DNA of 64,000 nucleotides from Halorubrum aidingense JCM 13560 (GCF_000336995.1 NZ_AOJI01000026.1:46056-110055), one strand, 5' to 3'. Shown: positions 25,226 to 34,384, counted from the first letter of the stretch. Notes: generated from the letters alone by a model not told the origin. Numbers and translations: made by a program.

Positions 25226-26140
25226 ATGACCGACTCATCGACGGGCGCGAACGCGGCGTACGGGGACCGCGACCCCGACGCGCTCGCGCGGCGCGCCGGG
25301 GAGCGCGCGAACCCCGACCGCGACCAGCACTTCCTCGTCGACGACCGCGTTCTCGACCGGATTCCGGGATACCTGCCGGACGACACGGACGCGAGCCACC
25401 TCCTAGAGATCGGCGGCGGGGCGGGCGCGCTCACCGACCGGCTGCTGGCGAACGCCGCCGCGGTGGACGCCGAGACCGCCGGCTCCGCCCCCGCCTCCCA
25501 CCTCTCCGTGATCGAACGCGACGGGGCCTTCGCCGACTTCCTGCGTCGGGAGTTCTCCGCGGCGATAGACGACGGCCTCCTCGACGTGATCGAGGGCGAC
25601 GCACTCGACGTCGACCTCCCGCCGTTCACCGCCTGCGTCGCCAACCTCCCGTACGGCGTCTCCTCTGAAATCGCGTTCCGGCTGCTCCCCGAGAGGAAGC
25701 CGCTGGTGTTGATGTTCCAAGCCGAGTTCGCAGAGCGGATGGTGGCCTCGGCGGGCGAGTCCGAGTACGGCCGACTCTCCGTCTCCGCACAGCACTACGC
25801 CGCCGTCGAGATCGTCGAGCGGGTCCCGAAGGAGGCGTTCGACCCGCAGCCCGCGGTCGAGAGCGCTATCGTCCGGTGTACGCCGCGCGATCCCGACTAC
25901 GAGGTCGGCGACGAGGCGTTCTTTCTCCGGTTCGTGAAGGCGCTGTTCACCCAGCGGCGCAAGACGGTCCGGAACGCGATCCGCAACACCGGCCACATCT
26001 CCGGGCTAGACGATCCGGACGCCGTCGTCGACGCCGCGGACGAGGACCTCCTCAGTCGGCGCCCCGGAACGCTGGATCCGACGGCGTTCGCCGCGCTCGC
26101 GGAGCTGGCGCGCGAACACGGATCGCCGACGGAGGCGTGA
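25226..26140 (+). CDS. rsmA: 16S rRNA dimethyladenosine transferase KsgA
   Basis: A 304-residue methyltransferase that dimethylates two adjacent adenosines near the 3' end of 16S rRNA, using SAM, late in small-subunit assembly. Visible motifs: the entry DQHFLVDDRV, SAM motif I LEIGGGAGALT, the acidic motif VIERDGAF and the catalytic ANLPYGVS. The C-terminal rRNA-binding helix is FTQRRKTVRNAI. It is 74 bp after the DUF655 gene. The length is slightly above the archaeal norm owing to a short insertion (about 80-95, ETAGSAPAS). Confidence 0.92.
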   Translation: MTDSSTGANAAYGDRDPDALARRAGERANPDRDQHFLVDDRVLDRIPGYLPDDTDASHLLEIGGGAGALTDRLLANAAAVDAETAGSAPASHLSVIERDGAFADFLRREFSAAIDDGLLDVIEGDALDVDLPPFTACVANLPYGVSSEIAFRLLPERKPLVLMFQAEFAERMVASAGESEYGRLSVSAQHYAAVEIVERVPKEAFDPQPAVESAIVRCTPRDPDYEVGDEAFFLRFVKALFTQRRKTVRNAIRNTGHISGLDDPDAVVDAADEDLLSRRPGTLDPTAFAALAELAREHGSPTEA

Positions 26141-26148
26141 CCGCGAGG

Positions 26149-27339
26149 ATGGCTCTCGCAGCCGTCGTCGCGACCGGGAGCGCGCTTCCCGGACCGATCG
26201 GCGACCTCTACGGAACGGTGACGGGGAACGTCGAGCGGGTCGTCGCGTCGCTGCTGATCGTCGCCGCCGTGCTCGGCGTCCGGTACCTCATCGACTGGGC
26301 GAAGCGCCGCAACGGCGAGCTCTCCTCGAAGCAGCGACTCCTGCTCTCGACGACCGTCGCCAGCGCGACCGCGCTCGGGGCCCTCTCGCTGATCGCGGTG
26401 TGGGACCGCAGCGGCGCGCTCCTCGACGCGTACGAGGCGGCGGCGATCACCGATCAGCTGTCGAACGTCGTGCTCGCGGTCGTCCTCCTGGCGAGCGCGT
26501 ACGCCGTCACGGACTTCCTCGGCGGCGTCATCCGGGAGGTGTCCGCCGAAAGCGCGGCCCTCACCGATCACCAAGAGGAGGTGATCCGGCGGATCACACA
26601 GCTGACGGTGTACACGTTCGCCCTGCTCGTCGTGGTCGGGCTGTTCACCGACAACGTCGGCGGGCTCCTCGTCGGGGCGGGATTCCTCGGGATCGTGGTC
26701 GGGATGGCCGCCAGACAGACGCTCGGTGCGGTGCTCGCGGGGTTCGTGCTGATGTTCTCGCGGCCGTTCGAGGTCGGCGATTGGGTCGAGGTCGGCGAGC
26801 ACGAGGGGACGGTCACGGAGATCTCGATCATGAGCACGCGACTCCGGTCGTTCGACGGCGAGGTCGTGACGCTCCCGAACGACACCGTCCGGTCCGGGTC
26901 CATCATCGACCGATCGCGCCGGAACCGCCTGCGGATCGAAGTCGAGGTCGGCGTCGACTACGACACCGACATCGAACGGGCGTCGACGGTGATCGAAGAG
27001 ACCGTCGGGGCCGTCGACGACGTCGCCTCGATGCCGGAAGCGGCGGTCGTGACGAAGCGGTTCGCCGACTCGGCGGTCGTCCTCGGCGTCCGGTACTGGA
27101 TCCGCAACCCGAGCATGCGCAAGCGCTGGCGCACGCAGACCGCCGCGATGAACGCGATCAAGACGGCCCTCGAGTCCGAGGGGATCACCATCCCCTTCCC
27201 GCAGCAGACGCTCTCCGCCCGGGAGCCCGGCGCGTCCGACGTGTCCGGCCCGCAGTTGGACGCGTCGGTCGAGGAACGGGCGGCGACTCGGGGCGAGAGG
27301 CGCGGCTCCGCCGACGGCGAGGAGGGGGCGGACCGATGA
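26149..27339 (+). CDS. MscS-family mechanosensitive channel
   Basis: A 396-residue membrane protein. Four or five hydrophobic segments lie in residues 1-215; the pore-lining helix is in GMAARQTLGAVLAGFVLMFS, followed by the MscS beta domain RPFEVGDWVEVGEHEGTVTE and LPNDTVRSGSII. The C-terminal cytoplasmic domain runs to about 355, with an acidic tail. MscS channels release solutes on osmotic downshock. The in-frame GTG at 26137 overlaps the rsmA stop and could also be the start; the ATG at 26149 is chosen. It lies inside the translation cluster and overlaps the next gene by four bases. Confidence 0.85.
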   Translation: MALAAVVATGSALPGPIGDLYGTVTGNVERVVASLLIVAAVLGVRYLIDWAKRRNGELSSKQRLLLSTTVASATALGALSLIAVWDRSGALLDAYEAAAITDQLSNVVLAVVLLASAYAVTDFLGGVIREVSAESAALTDHQEEVIRRITQLTVYTFALLVVVGLFTDNVGGLLVGAGFLGIVVGMAARQTLGAVLAGFVLMFSRPFEVGDWVEVGEHEGTVTEISIMSTRLRSFDGEVVTLPNDTVRSGSIIDRSRRNRLRIEVEVGVDYDTDIERASTVIEETVGAVDDVASMPEAAVVTKRFADSAVVLGVRYWIRNPSMRKRWRTQTAAMNAIKTALESEGITIPFPQQTLSAREPGASDVSGPQLDASVEERAATRGERRGSADGEEGADR

Positions 27340-28001
27340 GCGACCGATCGGGCGTCGATCGGGAGCGCGCCGACGGGACGGAAGGCGGGGAGGGCGGCGA
27401 GGAGGGCGGCTCCGACCTCGCGGCGCGTCGGGGGCTCGACGAGGCCGTCGTCTACCAACCGGCAGAGGACTCGGGACTCCTCGCGGAGGCGGCCGTCGAG
27501 GCGGCGCACGGCCGGGTGTTGGAGGTGGGGACGGGGTCCGGGTGGGTCGCGGAACGGATCGCGGCGGATCGAGGACTCGACGTGGTCGGCAGCGACCTCA
27601 ACCCGCACGCGGCTCGGCAGGCGCGAGACAGGGGCGTCGAGGCCGTCGTCGCCGACCTCCTCGCGCCGTTCCGAGCGGACGCGTTCGACACCGTGTGTTT
27701 CAACCCGCCGTACCTCCCGACCGACCCGGACAACGAGTGGGACGACTGGATGGAGCACGCGCTCTCGGGCGGGGAGTCCGGCCGCGAACTCATCGAGCCG
27801 TTCCTCGCCGACGTCGGCCGGGTGCTCGCGCCCGAGGGCGTCGTCCTGCTGCTCGTCTCCTCGCTGACCGGGTACGACGCGGTGCTCGAGTTGATCGAAG
27901 CGTCCGGGTTCGACCACGAGGTCGTCGTCGAGGACTCGTTCCCGTTCGAGACGCTCACCGTGTTGCGGCTCAACCGCGGGAGCGGCCCGGCCAGTCCGTA
28001 G
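27336..28001 (+). CDS. HemK-like protein N5-glutamine methyltransferase
   Basis: A 221-residue SAM-dependent methyltransferase of the HemK2/Mtq2 type, which methylates the GGQ glutamine of release factor aRF1. Motif I is LEVGTGSGWVAER near 68, the acidic motif VVGSDLNPHAA, and the catalytic NPPYLPTDPDNEWDDW near 128. The N-terminal 25 residues are a Gly/Glu-rich tail of low complexity. It overlaps the MscS gene (ATGA) and ends the L21e-to-HemK string. Confidence 0.88.
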   Translation: MSDRSGVDRERADGTEGGEGGEEGGSDLAARRGLDEAVVYQPAEDSGLLAEAAVEAAHGRVLEVGTGSGWVAERIAADRGLDVVGSDLNPHAARQARDRGVEAVVADLLAPFRADAFDTVCFNPPYLPTDPDNEWDDWMEHALSGGESGRELIEPFLADVGRVLAPEGVVLLLVSSLTGYDAVLELIEASGFDHEVVVEDSFPFETLTVLRLNRGSGPASP

Positions 28002-28003
28002 AC

Positions 28004-28930
28004 TCAGTCGGTCGGGTCCGCCGGTCCGGTCGCCGCTGTCGCGTCGACGCGCCGCACCTTCTCTCCCGGCCCCTCGAACCGATCGGGGTGGAGCAGCGCC
28101 GCCAGCGCCTCCAGGGTGTCGACGACGCGGTGGCTGTGGCGGTTTAAATACGCGGTGCCGTCCATCGCGTACACGCGCCCGGCGCGCACCGCCGAGACGT
28201 CGTCGAACCGCGCCCGGTCCAGCAGATCGACGGCTGCCCGCTCGGCCTCGCGGACGTCGGCGCCGCAGGGACCGACGACGATCACGTCGGGGTCGAAGCC
28301 CCGCAGCGCTTCGGGGTCGATCTTCCTCGACCGCTCGCCGGCCGCCACGATCCCGGGCTCTCCGCCGGCGATCCGGATCAAGTCGGGCACCCACAGGCCG
28401 CCGTGGCGGAGGGGATCTGTCCAGTCGAGGACGGCGACCCGAGGGAGATCCGCGGACGCTCCGTCGGGCACGGCGTCGGCGACGGCGCCGATCCGCGATT
28501 CGAGCCGCCCGCGGAGGGTTTCCCCGGCTTCGGGTCGTCCGATCGCCTCCGCGACACGCTCGACGTTCGCGAGGACGTCGTCGAGGTCGTCCGCGTGGAC
28601 GTCCAACACCGTCGCGTCGAGGTCGAGCCGGTCGACGCCCCGGCGCGCGAGCCCGGCGTCGAGCGCGCAGACGCCGCAGACGCCCTGCGTGAGGACGACG
28701 TCCGGGTCGGCGGCGGCCAGCGCGTCGCCGTCGAGGTAGTACACGTCGTCGTACGCGACGATCCGATCGATCGTCTCGGGGTCGTCGTCGAGATCGCGAA
28801 CGAGCCCGGTGAGCGTCGGGCGCGCCGCCGCCGAGGGCGGGTGGTCGCATTGATGGGAGACCGCGGCGGGGGTCGCGCCGAGCGCCGCGGCCACCTCAGT
28901 GGCGGACGGGAAGAGGGAAACGACGGTCAT
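28004..28930 (-). CDS. Cobalamin-binding / BtuF-type protein
   Basis: A 308-residue helical-backbone metal-receptor family protein. It begins MTVVSLFPSATEVAAALG, typical of BtuF-like vitamin B12 binding proteins, and holds PDVVLTQGVCGVC and PRVAVLDWTDPL. The alternative upstream GTG start (28990) would add 20 residues with no similarity to the family, so the ATG at 28930 was chosen. There is no obvious signal peptide or lipobox, so it may be cytoplasmic rather than a transporter part. It is divergent from the methionine synthase pair, which may connect it with corrinoid or methyl transfer. Confidence 0.8.
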   Translation of the reverse strand: MTVVSLFPSATEVAAALGATPAAVSHQCDHPPSAAARPTLTGLVRDLDDDPETIDRIVAYDDVYYLDGDALAAADPDVVLTQGVCGVCALDAGLARRGVDRLDLDATVLDVHADDLDDVLANVERVAEAIGRPEAGETLRGRLESRIGAVADAVPDGASADLPRVAVLDWTDPLRHGGLWVPDLIRIAGGEPGIVAAGERSRKIDPEALRGFDPDVIVVGPCGADVREAERAAVDLLDRARFDDVSAVRAGRVYAMDGTAYLNRHSHRVVDTLEALAALLHPDRFEGPGEKVRRVDATAATGPADPTD

Positions 28931-29007
28931 GCGTTCGGATCCGCGGCCGTCGTGGTAACTGTTCGGTCCGCCGCTAGAAATAACTAACACTCATAAAACA
29001 TATTAGC

Positions 29008-29018
29008 AAATATTATAC
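29008..29018 (+). promoter_or_regulatory. TATA box of the methionine synthase operon
   Basis: An AT-rich stretch aatattatacg lies 24 bp upstream of the ATG at 29042. The whole 28975-29020 region is unusually AT-rich and lies in the divergent space to the BtuF-like gene. Confidence 0.6.
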
Positions 29019-29041
29019 GGCGGCATATCGAACCAACGGTG

Positions 29042-30043
29042 ATGACTGAACGAGTCGCAGCCACGCCGGGGCTGTACCCGCTTCCGGACTGGGCGAAAGA
29101 GACCCTCTCGGACCTCAAAGGCCACCAGAAGGGTGACCTGCTGAGCGGCGACGAGAGCGAGGCCATCGTCGAGCAGTACGACGAGGTGCGTGCGGAGTAC
29201 GTCGACGACCAACTGGACGCCGGCCTCGACCGCGTCGTCGAGGGGCAGGGCCGCTGGGACGACATGATCGCGCACCCGCTGACGGTCCACGACAGCGTCG
29301 AGACCGGCGGGATCGTTCGCTACTACGACAACAACAACTTCTACCGCGATCCGCGCGTCGTCGACGACCTCGACTTCTCCGGCGACGTGGCCCGCGAGCT
29401 GGAGTCGGCGACCGACCTGATCGACGGCGCGGCCCCGCTCGCGGCGACGCTCCCGGGCCCGTACTCGCTCGCGGAGCTCGCGACCGACGAGCACTACGGC
29501 GACGAGGCCGCGTTCCAGGCCGCCATCGCCGAGTTCCTCGCCGGCGAGGTCGAGGCGTTCCCGGCCCACGAGACGCTGTTCCTCCTCGAGCCGTCGCTGG
29601 TGACGAGCCCGCCCGCCGAGGGCGAGGAGTCGGCCGCGACGGACGCGATCGCGACGGTCGCCGACGCCACCGACGCCGACGTCGTCGTCCAGACGTTCTA
29701 CGGCGCGCTCGGCGAGAAGCTGTACGCGCACCTCGTCGACGAGGCCGGCGCGGACGCGCTCGGACTCGACCTCGTCGCCGGCGACCGCGACGACACCGTC
29801 TACAACGTCCAGGAGTTCGGCTCGACCGACTCGCTCGCGCTCGGGCTCGTCGACGGGCAGAACACGCTCGTCGAGGAGCCGGAGACGATCGCCGAGCGCG
29901 TCGAGTGGTTCGAGTCGCAGATCCCGGCGGAGGGGTTCGATCGGACGTACCTGACGCCGAACACCGAGCTGTTCTACCTGCCCGCTAACAAGTACCGCGC
30001 GAAGCTGAACGCGCTGACCGCCGCCACGGAGGTGCTCGAGTAA
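29042..30043 (+). CDS. MetE-like barrel without zinc ligands (MetE N-part)
   Basis: A 333-residue protein of the cobalamin-independent methionine synthase family. It shares GPYSLAEL and LTPNTELFYLP with the downstream gene, but the zinc-binding His/Cys of the active barrel are absent: VVQTFYGAL replaces HVCYGD and LTPNTEL replaces SPDCGLK. It is therefore like the inactive N-terminal barrel of bacterial MetE and probably works with the next gene's product as a two-subunit enzyme. The stop overlaps the next ATG by one base. The start is the ATG at 29042; a GTG directly before it is possible. Confidence 0.84.
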   Translation: MTERVAATPGLYPLPDWAKETLSDLKGHQKGDLLSGDESEAIVEQYDEVRAEYVDDQLDAGLDRVVEGQGRWDDMIAHPLTVHDSVETGGIVRYYDNNNFYRDPRVVDDLDFSGDVARELESATDLIDGAAPLAATLPGPYSLAELATDEHYGDEAAFQAAIAEFLAGEVEAFPAHETLFLLEPSLVTSPPAEGEESAATDAIATVADATDADVVVQTFYGALGEKLYAHLVDEAGADALGLDLVAGDRDDTVYNVQEFGSTDSLALGLVDGQNTLVEEPETIAERVEWFESQIPAEGFDRTYLTPNTELFYLPANKYRAKLNALTAATEVLE

Positions 30044-31116
30044 TGGTCCGAAACCCGTCTGCCAACCGCGAACAGTTCCGCCCGAACGACCACCCGAACG
30101 ACGCGTTCCTGCTGACGACCGTCGTCGGCTCGTACCCGAAGCCGAAGTGGCTCAACCGGGCGGACGAGCTCGTCGACGACCCCGACTCGAAGTTCGACGC
30201 GACGGACCTCGAGGAGGCGCACGACGACGCCTGTCGGCTCATCACGCACGAACACGAGCGCGCCGGGCTCGACACGGTCGTCGACGGCGAGATGCGCCGC
30301 AACGAGATGGTCGAGTTCTTCGCCGAGCGCATCGACGGCTACGAGTTCAACGGCCCCGTGAAGGTGTGGGGGCACAACTACTTCGACAAGCCGAGCGTCG
30401 TCGAGGAGGTCGAGTACGACGAGCCGTGGCTCGTCGACGAGTTCGAGTTCACCTCGAACGTCGCCGAGCGCCCGGTGAAAGTCCCCATCACAGGACCGTA
30501 CACGCTCGGGTTCTGGGCGTTCAACGAGGCGTACCCCTCCACCGAGGAGCTGGTCTACGACCTCGCGGACCTCGTCAACGAGGAAGTCGAGAAGCTCGTC
30601 GAGGCCGGCGCCCGCTACATCCAGATCGACGAGCCCGCGCTCGCGACGACGCCGGAGGACCACGCCATCGTCGGCGAGGCGCTCGAACGCATCGTCTCGG
30701 GCATCGACGAGGAGGTCCGCATCGGCCTCCACGTCTGTTACGGCGACTACTCGCGGATCTACCCCGAGATCAACGACTACCCGATCGACGAGTTCGACGT
30801 GGAGCTGTGTAACGGCGACTTCGAGCAGATCCCGACGTTCACCGACCCCGAGTTCGAGCCCGACCTCGCGCTCGGCGTCGTCGACGCTCACACCGCCGAG
30901 ATCGAGCCGGTCGAGGAGATCAAAGCGAACATCCGGCAGGGCCTCCGCGTCGTCCCGCCGGAGAAGCTCACCATCTCGCCCGACTGCGGGCTGAAGCTGC
31001 TCCCGCGCGACATCGCCTACGGGAAGACCGAGAACATGGTCACCGCCGTGCGCGAAGTCGAAGCCGAGATCGACGCCGGCGAGATCGACCTCGACAACCC
31101 GCTCGCGGACGACTAA
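30043..31116 (+). CDS. metE: Methionine synthase, zinc-containing MetE barrel
   Basis: A 357-residue catalytic barrel that transfers a methyl group to homocysteine to give methionine. The zinc ligands are visible in GLHVCYGDYSR (His and Cys) and SPDCGLKLLPRD (Cys), with the Glu region DGEMRRNEM. The start is VVGSYPKPKWL-proximal and overlaps the previous gene. Archaeal forms of this size lack the N-terminal barrel, here supplied by the adjacent gene. The methyl donor (folate, methyl-cobamide protein) is not decided by sequence. Confidence 0.9.
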   Translation: MVRNPSANREQFRPNDHPNDAFLLTTVVGSYPKPKWLNRADELVDDPDSKFDATDLEEAHDDACRLITHEHERAGLDTVVDGEMRRNEMVEFFAERIDGYEFNGPVKVWGHNYFDKPSVVEEVEYDEPWLVDEFEFTSNVAERPVKVPITGPYTLGFWAFNEAYPSTEELVYDLADLVNEEVEKLVEAGARYIQIDEPALATTPEDHAIVGEALERIVSGIDEEVRIGLHVCYGDYSRIYPEINDYPIDEFDVELCNGDFEQIPTFTDPEFEPDLALGVVDAHTAEIEPVEEIKANIRQGLRVVPPEKLTISPDCGLKLLPRDIAYGKTENMVTAVREVEAEIDAGEIDLDNPLADD

Positions 31117-31170
31117 GCCGGCTGCGTACCCGCTTGCGGACGGCCGAGCCGGTTGCGTCCGCTCGTATCC

Positions 31171-31186
31171 CGCCGCCTCGGCGGCG
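31171..31186 (+). terminator. GC hairpin after metE, possible terminator
   Basis: cgccgcc (31171-31177) and ggcggcg (31180-31186) are a perfect inverted repeat with a two-base spacer, 55 bp after the metE stop. No T-run follows, so a terminator role is uncertain. Confidence 0.35.
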
Positions 31187-31210
31187 CACCCCGGCTGCGC
31201 TCTGCGACAC

Positions 31211-31220
31211 CACTTATAAC
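31211..31220 (+). promoter_or_regulatory. TATA box of the TIM-barrel isomerase gene
   Basis: The sequence cacttataac ends 23 bp before the ATG at 31244, fitting a leaderless start. Confidence 0.65.
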
Positions 31221-31243
31221 TCGCCGCCGCCCCCACCGCCGAC

Positions 31244-31993
31244 ATGGACATCGGTCTCACCGTCGGCGACGATATCGATCGTCTCGCGGCGGCGCCACAG
31301 CGGTTCGACTTCTGCGAGCTCGGGGTCGGCGAGCCGACGCTCGTCCCGAGCGACCTCGATCGCGGGCGAGTCACTGACGCCCTCGCCGGGCGCGACCTCT
31401 TCGTTCACCTGCCGTACAGCCAGCCGCTGACCAGCTACGCGCCCGAGATCAACGACGCCATCGTCGCCTACCAGCGCCGCCTCCTCGACGCCGCCGGCGA
31501 CCTCGGCGCGGAGAAGGCGGTGCTCCACGCGACCTCCGCCGACCGCGACGATATCGCGTTCCGCGAGGTGGCGGCCGACCAGCTCCGCCGGGTCGCCGAC
31601 GCGGGCCGCGAGGCGGGCGTCGAGGTCGTGGTCGAGAACGTCGGCCACCAGCACAGGGGGCTCCAGCTCTCGGTGCTCGGCGACATCGCCCGCGAGACGG
31701 ACACCCCGATCTGCTTCGACGTCGGCCACGCCTACATGGAGGGCGACAACAAGGCCGTCAAACGGTTCCTCCGGAGCCACGGCGACCGAATTTCGCACCT
31801 GCACTGCCACGACGTCCGCCGTCGCGGCGACACGCACCTCCCGATCGGCGCGGGCGAGGTCGACTACGGAATCGTCGAATCGGAGCTGTCGGGGTTCGAC
31901 GGCACCGTCGCGCTGGAGGTGTTCACGAACGACGAGACGCTGCTCATCGACTCCGGCAAGCGCATCGCCGACCGACTCGGGACCGAATTCTGA
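31244..31993 (+). CDS. Sugar phosphate isomerase/epimerase, TIM barrel
   Basis: A 249-residue protein of the xylose-isomerase-like TIM barrel (AP endonuclease 2) family. The metal-site residues appear in VVVENVGHQHRG (Glu), FDVGHAYMEGD (Asp, His), HLHCHDVRRRGDTHLP (His, Asp) and ALEVFTNDET (Glu). Family members isomerise sugars or, more rarely, cut DNA at abasic sites; the motifs cannot tell the substrate. It has its own TATA box and no operon partners. Confidence 0.82.
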   Translation: MDIGLTVGDDIDRLAAAPQRFDFCELGVGEPTLVPSDLDRGRVTDALAGRDLFVHLPYSQPLTSYAPEINDAIVAYQRRLLDAAGDLGAEKAVLHATSADRDDIAFREVAADQLRRVADAGREAGVEVVVENVGHQHRGLQLSVLGDIARETDTPICFDVGHAYMEGDNKAVKRFLRSHGDRISHLHCHDVRRRGDTHLPIGAGEVDYGIVESELSGFDGTVALEVFTNDETLLIDSGKRIADRLGTEF

Positions 31994-32017
31994 CTCTCGG
32001 GCGCGTTAGGTGGCGCG

Positions 32018-32914
32018 TTACGTGGCGCGTTCGCCACCGTCAGCGTCGTCGCTCTCAGCGTCGTCGTTCGAACTGACACCGTCCGACTCGCTGTCGCCGT
32101 CAGCGTCGTCGCCCGATTCGACGTCGCTATCCTCGTCGTCTCCGTCGCTGTCGACAACGCCGTCGGTGTCCTCGTCGTCTCCGTCGCCGTCGATCTGCCG
32201 TTTGATCGACTCCAGTTCGGACTCGACGTCGACCTCGGGCGCAGGCGAATCGTCGCCCGGGTCGGCCGCGTCGCGCTCGACGGCCGTCCCGGGCGGGTCG
32301 TCGCCGGTGTCGTTCGGATCGGTCACGTCGATCCGAATCCCGCCGGAGTCGCCGCGACCGTCCCCGTCGTCGCCGCGGCTGTCGTCGCCGCGACTGTCGG
32401 TCCGTTCGCTCGGGTCGCGCCGCTCTCCTCGGCGGGCCGAATCGGCCTCGCGGCGGCTCTCCTCGATCCGGGCTTCGATCTCCGCGGTGAGGTCGCGGGC
32501 GTCGGCGATGATGGACCGCGAGGCCGCCTCCTCGGGGAGGTCGGCCTCCGACAGCGCGGTTCGCAGCTCGCCGAGCGACCGCGCCAGCCCGGCGCTCGCG
32601 CCGTCTCGCACGTCGCCGAGGCGATCGGTCGCCGGAGCCGCGCCGTCGGCGAGGCTTCGGCCCGGGTCGGCGAGCCGAAGGGTCCCCTGCAGCAGTTCGA
32701 GCGACTTGATCGTCGTCTCCAAGAGGGCGATGATCGTCGGGATCGTGTACTGTTCGGTGAACCGGACGAGCTCCGAGAGGCGGGGCGGTCGCGGCGGGCC
32801 GCGTCGGTCCCGCTCGGTCTCGCGGAGGTCGCGGCGAAGCTCGGTCAGGACGTCCTCGAGGTCGTCGAGCCGGGCCTCGAGGTCGTCGTCGCGTCGGTCG
32901 TCGCGAGAACTCAT
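32018..32914 (-). CDS. Haloarchaeal coiled-coil protein with acidic tail
   Basis: A 298-residue protein of no recognised function. Residues about 5-35 are a charged coiled coil (LEARLDDLEDVLTELRRDLR); about 45-150 hold amphipathic helices including FTEQYTIPTIIALLETTIKS. From about 165 to the end it is a long, very acidic, Asp/Ser/Gly-rich tail with simple repeats. The helix TIPTIIALLETTIKSLELLQG might touch membrane. A TATA-like box at 32936-32945 precedes the start. Possibly a structural or adaptor protein; this is guessed from shape only. Confidence 0.7.
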   Translation of the reverse strand: MSSRDDRRDDDLEARLDDLEDVLTELRRDLRETERDRRGPPRPPRLSELVRFTEQYTIPTIIALLETTIKSLELLQGTLRLADPGRSLADGAAPATDRLGDVRDGASAGLARSLGELRTALSEADLPEEAASRSIIADARDLTAEIEARIEESRREADSARRGERRDPSERTDSRGDDSRGDDGDGRGDSGGIRIDVTDPNDTGDDPPGTAVERDAADPGDDSPAPEVDVESELESIKRQIDGDGDDEDTDGVVDSDGDDEDSDVESGDDADGDSESDGVSSNDDAESDDADGGERAT

Positions 32915-33037
32915 GGCGCCACGTAGGCGGTCGGCGGATAAAAACCCAGGCCGGTCGCTTCGCGCTCGACCGGGAGAGCGCCTCCGAGCCGTTCAGAATC
33001 CGCTATCTCTCGCTCGCCGGCGGAGCAGACGCCCCCT

Positions 33038-33063
33038 GCCGGCGGAGCAAAGCCTCCGCCGGC
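33038..33063. repeat. 10-bp perfect hairpin with a competing third arm
   Basis: gccggcggag (33038-33047) pairs with ctccgccggc (33054-33063) across a six-base loop. A second copy of the left arm at 33016-33025 could pair with the same right arm instead. The repeat lies 3-50 bp past the stop of the minus-strand acetyltransferase gene and could end its transcript. Confidence 0.6.
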
Positions 33064-33066
33064 CGA

Positions 33067-34341
33067 TCAGAACCCCTCTCGGAGGTGCGTCGATCGCGGC
33101 GGGAACAGCGCGTCGAGACGGGCCGTGATCTCGGGCCGGTCGGCCGCGTCGATCGAGAGCCCGCCCGATCGCAGCGCCTCCTCGACCGTCCGATAGCCGA
33201 CGGCCAGCTGCGAGAGGGTCCCGATGTCGACCCGAGCGTCGGGGTCGGCGGAGTCGGCTGGGTCGGCGGAGTCAACGTCGCCGCCGTCGCCGTCGTCGAT
33301 CCGATCGACGGTCACGGCGTCGTCCGCGACGGCGACGCGGAACAGCCCGTCGTTCCAGTCGGCCAGCGGGTCCTCGATCGCGAGCGAGAGGGTCGCCTCG
33401 ACGGAGATGTCGAGTCCGAGCACGCCGAGCGCGGTGAGCGCCGCGGGCGCGTCGACGAGCCTAATCATCGGTCCCGTCCGGACCTCGCAGTCGACCGCAC
33501 GCGGGTCCTCGACCAGGTCGAGCAGCGGCGCGTCCGGCGGGGCGCGGATCCGCACCTCGTCGACCTGCGAGTCGTGATTGCGGAAGAAGCGGAGCAGCTG
33601 AAACCACGCCTCGTCGTCGGCGACGAGGGCGTCGGAGACGCGCAGCGCGTCCCCGTCGCCGTCGTCCGCGTCCCCGAAGGTATATGCGCAGATCGCGCGG
33701 AGGTCGCCGTCGCGCTCCCACCCGTACACGAACGGGTCGGTCTTCCATCCCTCGAGGACGCGCTCGCGCCACCACTCCTCGGTCCAGTCCATCGTGAGGT
33801 CGTAGCGGTCGGCCATCGCCCGCACCACCGGCGTCACCGCCGGATAATCGGCCCCGTCGAGCCGTCGGAAGGTCCCGGCGGCGTCGCCCGTCGTCGCGAT
33901 CAGGTCGTCGACGAACCCGAGCTGGTCGGGCGGGGCGGTGATGAGCGCGAGCCGACTCGCGGTCGCCCAGCCGTACCGGGCGTAAAACGAGTATTCGAAG
34001 GGCCACAGCGCGGAGAAGTCGACCCCGCGGTCGCGGTACTCGTCGAGCGCCTCCCTGAGCATCCGGGCGATGTTCCCGCGCCGGCGGTGCTCCGGGGGCG
34101 ACGCGACGGCGGACAGTCCGGCGACCGCGCGGTCGGCACCGCGGATCCGCAGCGAGAGGTCGTGGTGCGCGCAGACGGCGACGGGGTCTCCGTCGTCGTC
34201 GAACAGCCCGTACCGGTCGGCGATCGTCTCGCGGTCGTCCTCCTCGTCGGGGTCGTAGGGGCCGTCGGCGGGCGAGAAGGCGTACCGCATGAACGCGCGG
34301 AACTCGTCGGCGCGCTCGTCGGGGAACGGTCGGTACTCCAT
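33067..34341 (-). CDS. Eis-like GNAT acetyltransferase
   Basis: A 424-residue acetyltransferase of the Eis type: an N-terminal GNAT domain with the acetyl-CoA loop SPPEHRRRGNIARML (about 82-96), a second GNAT-like domain in the middle (about 160-290) and a C-terminal sterol-carrier-like domain ending STHLREGF, where the C-terminal residues reach the active site in the family. ALWPFEYSFYARYGW is the usual family stretch. Eis enzymes acetylate amines, such as those on drugs or proteins; the natural target here is unknown. A Ser/Ala/Asp repeat loop lies near 360. Confidence 0.85.
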   Translation of the reverse strand: MEYRPFPDERADEFRAFMRYAFSPADGPYDPDEEDDRETIADRYGLFDDDGDPVAVCAHHDLSLRIRGADRAVAGLSAVASPPEHRRRGNIARMLREALDEYRDRGVDFSALWPFEYSFYARYGWATASRLALITAPPDQLGFVDDLIATTGDAAGTFRRLDGADYPAVTPVVRAMADRYDLTMDWTEEWWRERVLEGWKTDPFVYGWERDGDLRAICAYTFGDADDGDGDALRVSDALVADDEAWFQLLRFFRNHDSQVDEVRIRAPPDAPLLDLVEDPRAVDCEVRTGPMIRLVDAPAALTALGVLGLDISVEATLSLAIEDPLADWNDGLFRVAVADDAVTVDRIDDGDGGDVDSADPADSADPDARVDIGTLSQLAVGYRTVEEALRSGGLSIDAADRPEITARLDALFPPRSTHLREGF

Positions 34342-34384
34342 ACGCGGTCGGCACGCGGGAGGAAAATAAGTCTTCTCGGAGCGC

